This document shows positions 62,743 to 64,000 of a DNA stretch of 64,000 bases, in pieces. Below the pieces are notes generated by a model. The model searched no databases. It was not told the origin of the DNA and worked only from the letters and a program-made list of their open reading frames with translations. The translations under genes and the position numbers were made by a program. Each line of letters begins with the position of its first letter. Position 1 is the stretch's first letter. The DNA lies in the NCBI RefSeq assembly GCF_900104175.1, contig NZ_FNIX01000001.1:633975-697974 (forward strand), given 5' to 3'. The stretch is from Lentzea jiangxiensis. Its GTDB lineage: Bacteria; Actinomycetota; Actinomycetes; Mycobacteriales; Pseudonocardiaceae.

Positions 62743-64000
62743 TCACGCCGGTCTGATCTGTCCGCTCAGCAGTCCATTGTAGCCCAAACGGACCAGGGTG
62801 ACGGCGTCTTCCAAACCGGCCTCCAAGGCCTTGAGCTGCGCGAACGCCTGGCCGTAGCGGCGTTGTTCCTCAAGTGGCAGCGACGGGACCTGCGTCCGGC
62901 GAACGTCGAGGCGGGTCGAACCGGTGGGGGTGCGCGCGAACGCGGCGCGCAGGACGCCCTCCAGGAAGTCCGGGTCGACCTTGCGCGGGTTGATCTCGTA
63001 CGTCGCACCGGTCGGGGACGTGACGACGTGCTCGCCGGGAGACGCGCGCACGAGTTCGCCGATCGTGGTCATCGGCACGGAGGCCGAGGCGCGCAGCTCG
63101 GGAAGAGCGGGCAGGTCGAACGCCGGTTGCGCGGCGAGGTACGCGGACACGTCGGTGCCGCTGCGGCGCGCAGGCGACAGGTCGACGTCGTCGTCGAGCA
63201 GGTCGAGCACCCGCGTGTTCGGGTCGATCGGGCCGGGCGCTTCCAGCAGCGCGATGTGGTCGGGGGCGCGGCCGACCGGGTTGCGCAGCAGCCACAGGTC
63301 GCGGCCCGGCTGCACGGTCATCACGGCGCGCACGGCCCCGGCGCGCAGGAGGTTGCCGCGGATCCGCTTGCCCGGCCGGCGGGACGCCGCGGCCGACGGC
63401 AGCAGCACCGCGGCGAGACCGCCGGGCTTGGCCAGCGACAGGCAGTGCTGCAACCACGCCAGCTCCGGCTCACCGCGCGGCGGCAGGCCGTACGTCCAGC
63501 GCGCGTCGCCCACCAGTTCCTCGTGACCCCACGCCCGGTCGTGCCACGGCGGATCGCACACAACGGCGTCCGCCTTCTCCTGAACCCCGTTGTGCCGCAA
63601 CGAGTCCCCGGTGTGGATCTGCGCGGACGGCAGCCGGCGCCGCGCGATGACCGCCGACACGGGGTCGAGCTCCTGGCCGATCTTGTTCCGCGCCCTGGAG
63701 GCCTTCAGGAGACCCCCGGTGCCGCAGGCGGGGTCGATCACGGTGTCGCCGTCGGTCGTGGCGAGGACGACGTCGACGACCTCGGGCGGGGTCGGGTTCA
63801 GCAGCCGCGAGTGGGCCTCCAGGTAGCGCTCGTGCAGGAACTCGAAGGTCTCGGCGTCGCAGTCGACCGCCGCCAGTGCCTCGCCGAGCCGCAGGTCGTC
63901 GACGGTGCGCAGCTGCGTCCACAGGCGTTCGGCGGGGGAGACGCGGAACGGCTTGCCGTTGCGCCGAAGCCACGACTCCACGTCGCGCAGCAGGTACAAC
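62743..64000 (-). CDS. N-6 adenine DNA methylase with specificity-subunit-like C-terminus (5' end outside window)
   Basis: At least 418 residues are visible; the N-terminus is cut by the window edge, and the first codon seen (TTG) is internal. The visible part starts in LLRDVESWLRRNGKP, which in relatives follows an N-terminal helix-turn-helix. Methylase motif I is VIDPACGTGGLLK and motif IV is CDPPW. The C-terminal ~100 residues (VPSLPLEEQRRYGQAFAQLKALEAGLEDA) resemble the coiled-coil end of type I specificity subunits. The protein may thus combine methylation and recognition. No restriction subunit is visible in the window. Role: modification, regulation or defence. Confidence 0.85.
   Translation of the reverse strand, partial: LYLLRDVESWLRRNGKPFRVSPAERLWTQLRTVDDLRLGEALAAVDCDAETFEFLHERYLEAHSRLLNPTPPEVVDVVLATTDGDTVIDPACGTGGLLKASRARNKIGQELDPVSAVIARRRLPSAQIHTGDSLRHNGVQEKADAVVCDPPWHDRAWGHEELVGDARWTYGLPPRGEPELAWLQHCLSLAKPGGLAAVLLPSAAASRRPGKRIRGNLLRAGAVRAVMTVQPGRDLWLLRNPVGRAPDHIALLEAPGPIDPNTRVLDLLDDDVDLSPARRSGTDVSAYLAAQPAFDLPALPELRASASVPMTTIGELVRASPGEHVVTSPTGATYEINPRKVDPDFLEGVLRAAFARTPTGSTRLDVRRTQVPSLPLEEQRRYGQAFAQLKALEAGLEDAVTLVRLGYNGLLSGQIRPA

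Overview
The window reads as chromosomal DNA of a high-GC filamentous actinomycete. Codon third positions are almost all G or C, GTG starts and 4-bp start/stop overlaps are common, and many genes have a TAnnnT -10 box only 6-7 nt before the start codon (leaderless transcripts). Gene content (10-methyl fatty acid pair, DasR-like sites before a chitinase, Pls-type NRPS, NB-ARC/LuxR regulator) fits Pseudonocardiales such as Lentzea or Saccharothrix relatives; this placement is inference. No tRNA, rRNA, CRISPR array or insertion sequence was recognised. Both edges cut genes (a C-terminal fragment at 1-135 and an N-6 DNA methylase at 62743-64000).

Layout. 1-6.8 kb: small unknown genes, a NarL-type two-component pair, an alpha/beta hydrolase coupled to an acyltransferase-3 protein, and a convergent fusion of a secreted phospholipase A2-like domain to an acyltransferase-3-like membrane domain. 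6.2-12.9 kb: a TetR regulator, a GDSL esterase and an accD1-accA1-acyl-CoA dehydrogenase operon for branched acyl-CoA (probably leucine) catabolism. A shared 19-bp motif lies in the TetR promoter and twice in the acc promoter. 12.9-20 kb: a large membrane protein with an outside ligand-binding domain, an AidB-like dehydrogenase, and the tmsA-tmsB pair for 10-methyl fatty acids. 20-31.3 kb: an S1C protease, a PAS-GGDEF-EAL protein with altered active sites, a flavin-dependent monooxygenase cluster with two reductases, a FAD dehydrogenase, a candidate structured RNA and small unknown genes.

31.5-35.2 kb holds a large secreted subtilase facing a small lipoprotein that resembles the subtilase's own propeptide. 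36.4-40.3 kb is the most unusual block: a tightly packed operon encoding a J-domain/pseudokinase, a vWA protein, a divergent adenylosuccinate-synthetase homologue and a Nudix-winged-helix (NrtR-like) regulator. It is read from a leaderless promoter covered by a perfect 9-7-9 inverted repeat. 40.3-45.3 kb is a Pls/PosA-type single-module NRPS with a lysine-like specificity code, translationally coupled to an M1 metallopeptidase.

45.3-64 kb contains a DUF4173-type membrane protein, an OmpR/EnvZ-type pair, a RecD2 helicase, a 36-residue acidic protein, an M14 carboxypeptidase, two tandem SxxK serine hydrolases, a CBM2-GH18 chitinase with two DasR-like sites, an NB-ARC/TPR/LuxR regulator with an N-terminal zinc finger, an orphan NarL regulator, an AlkA glycosylase, a soluble Ser/Thr kinase and the edge methylase. 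Secreted hydrolases (esterase, subtilase, carboxypeptidase, chitinase, S12-type enzymes) recur, as expected of a soil saprophyte.
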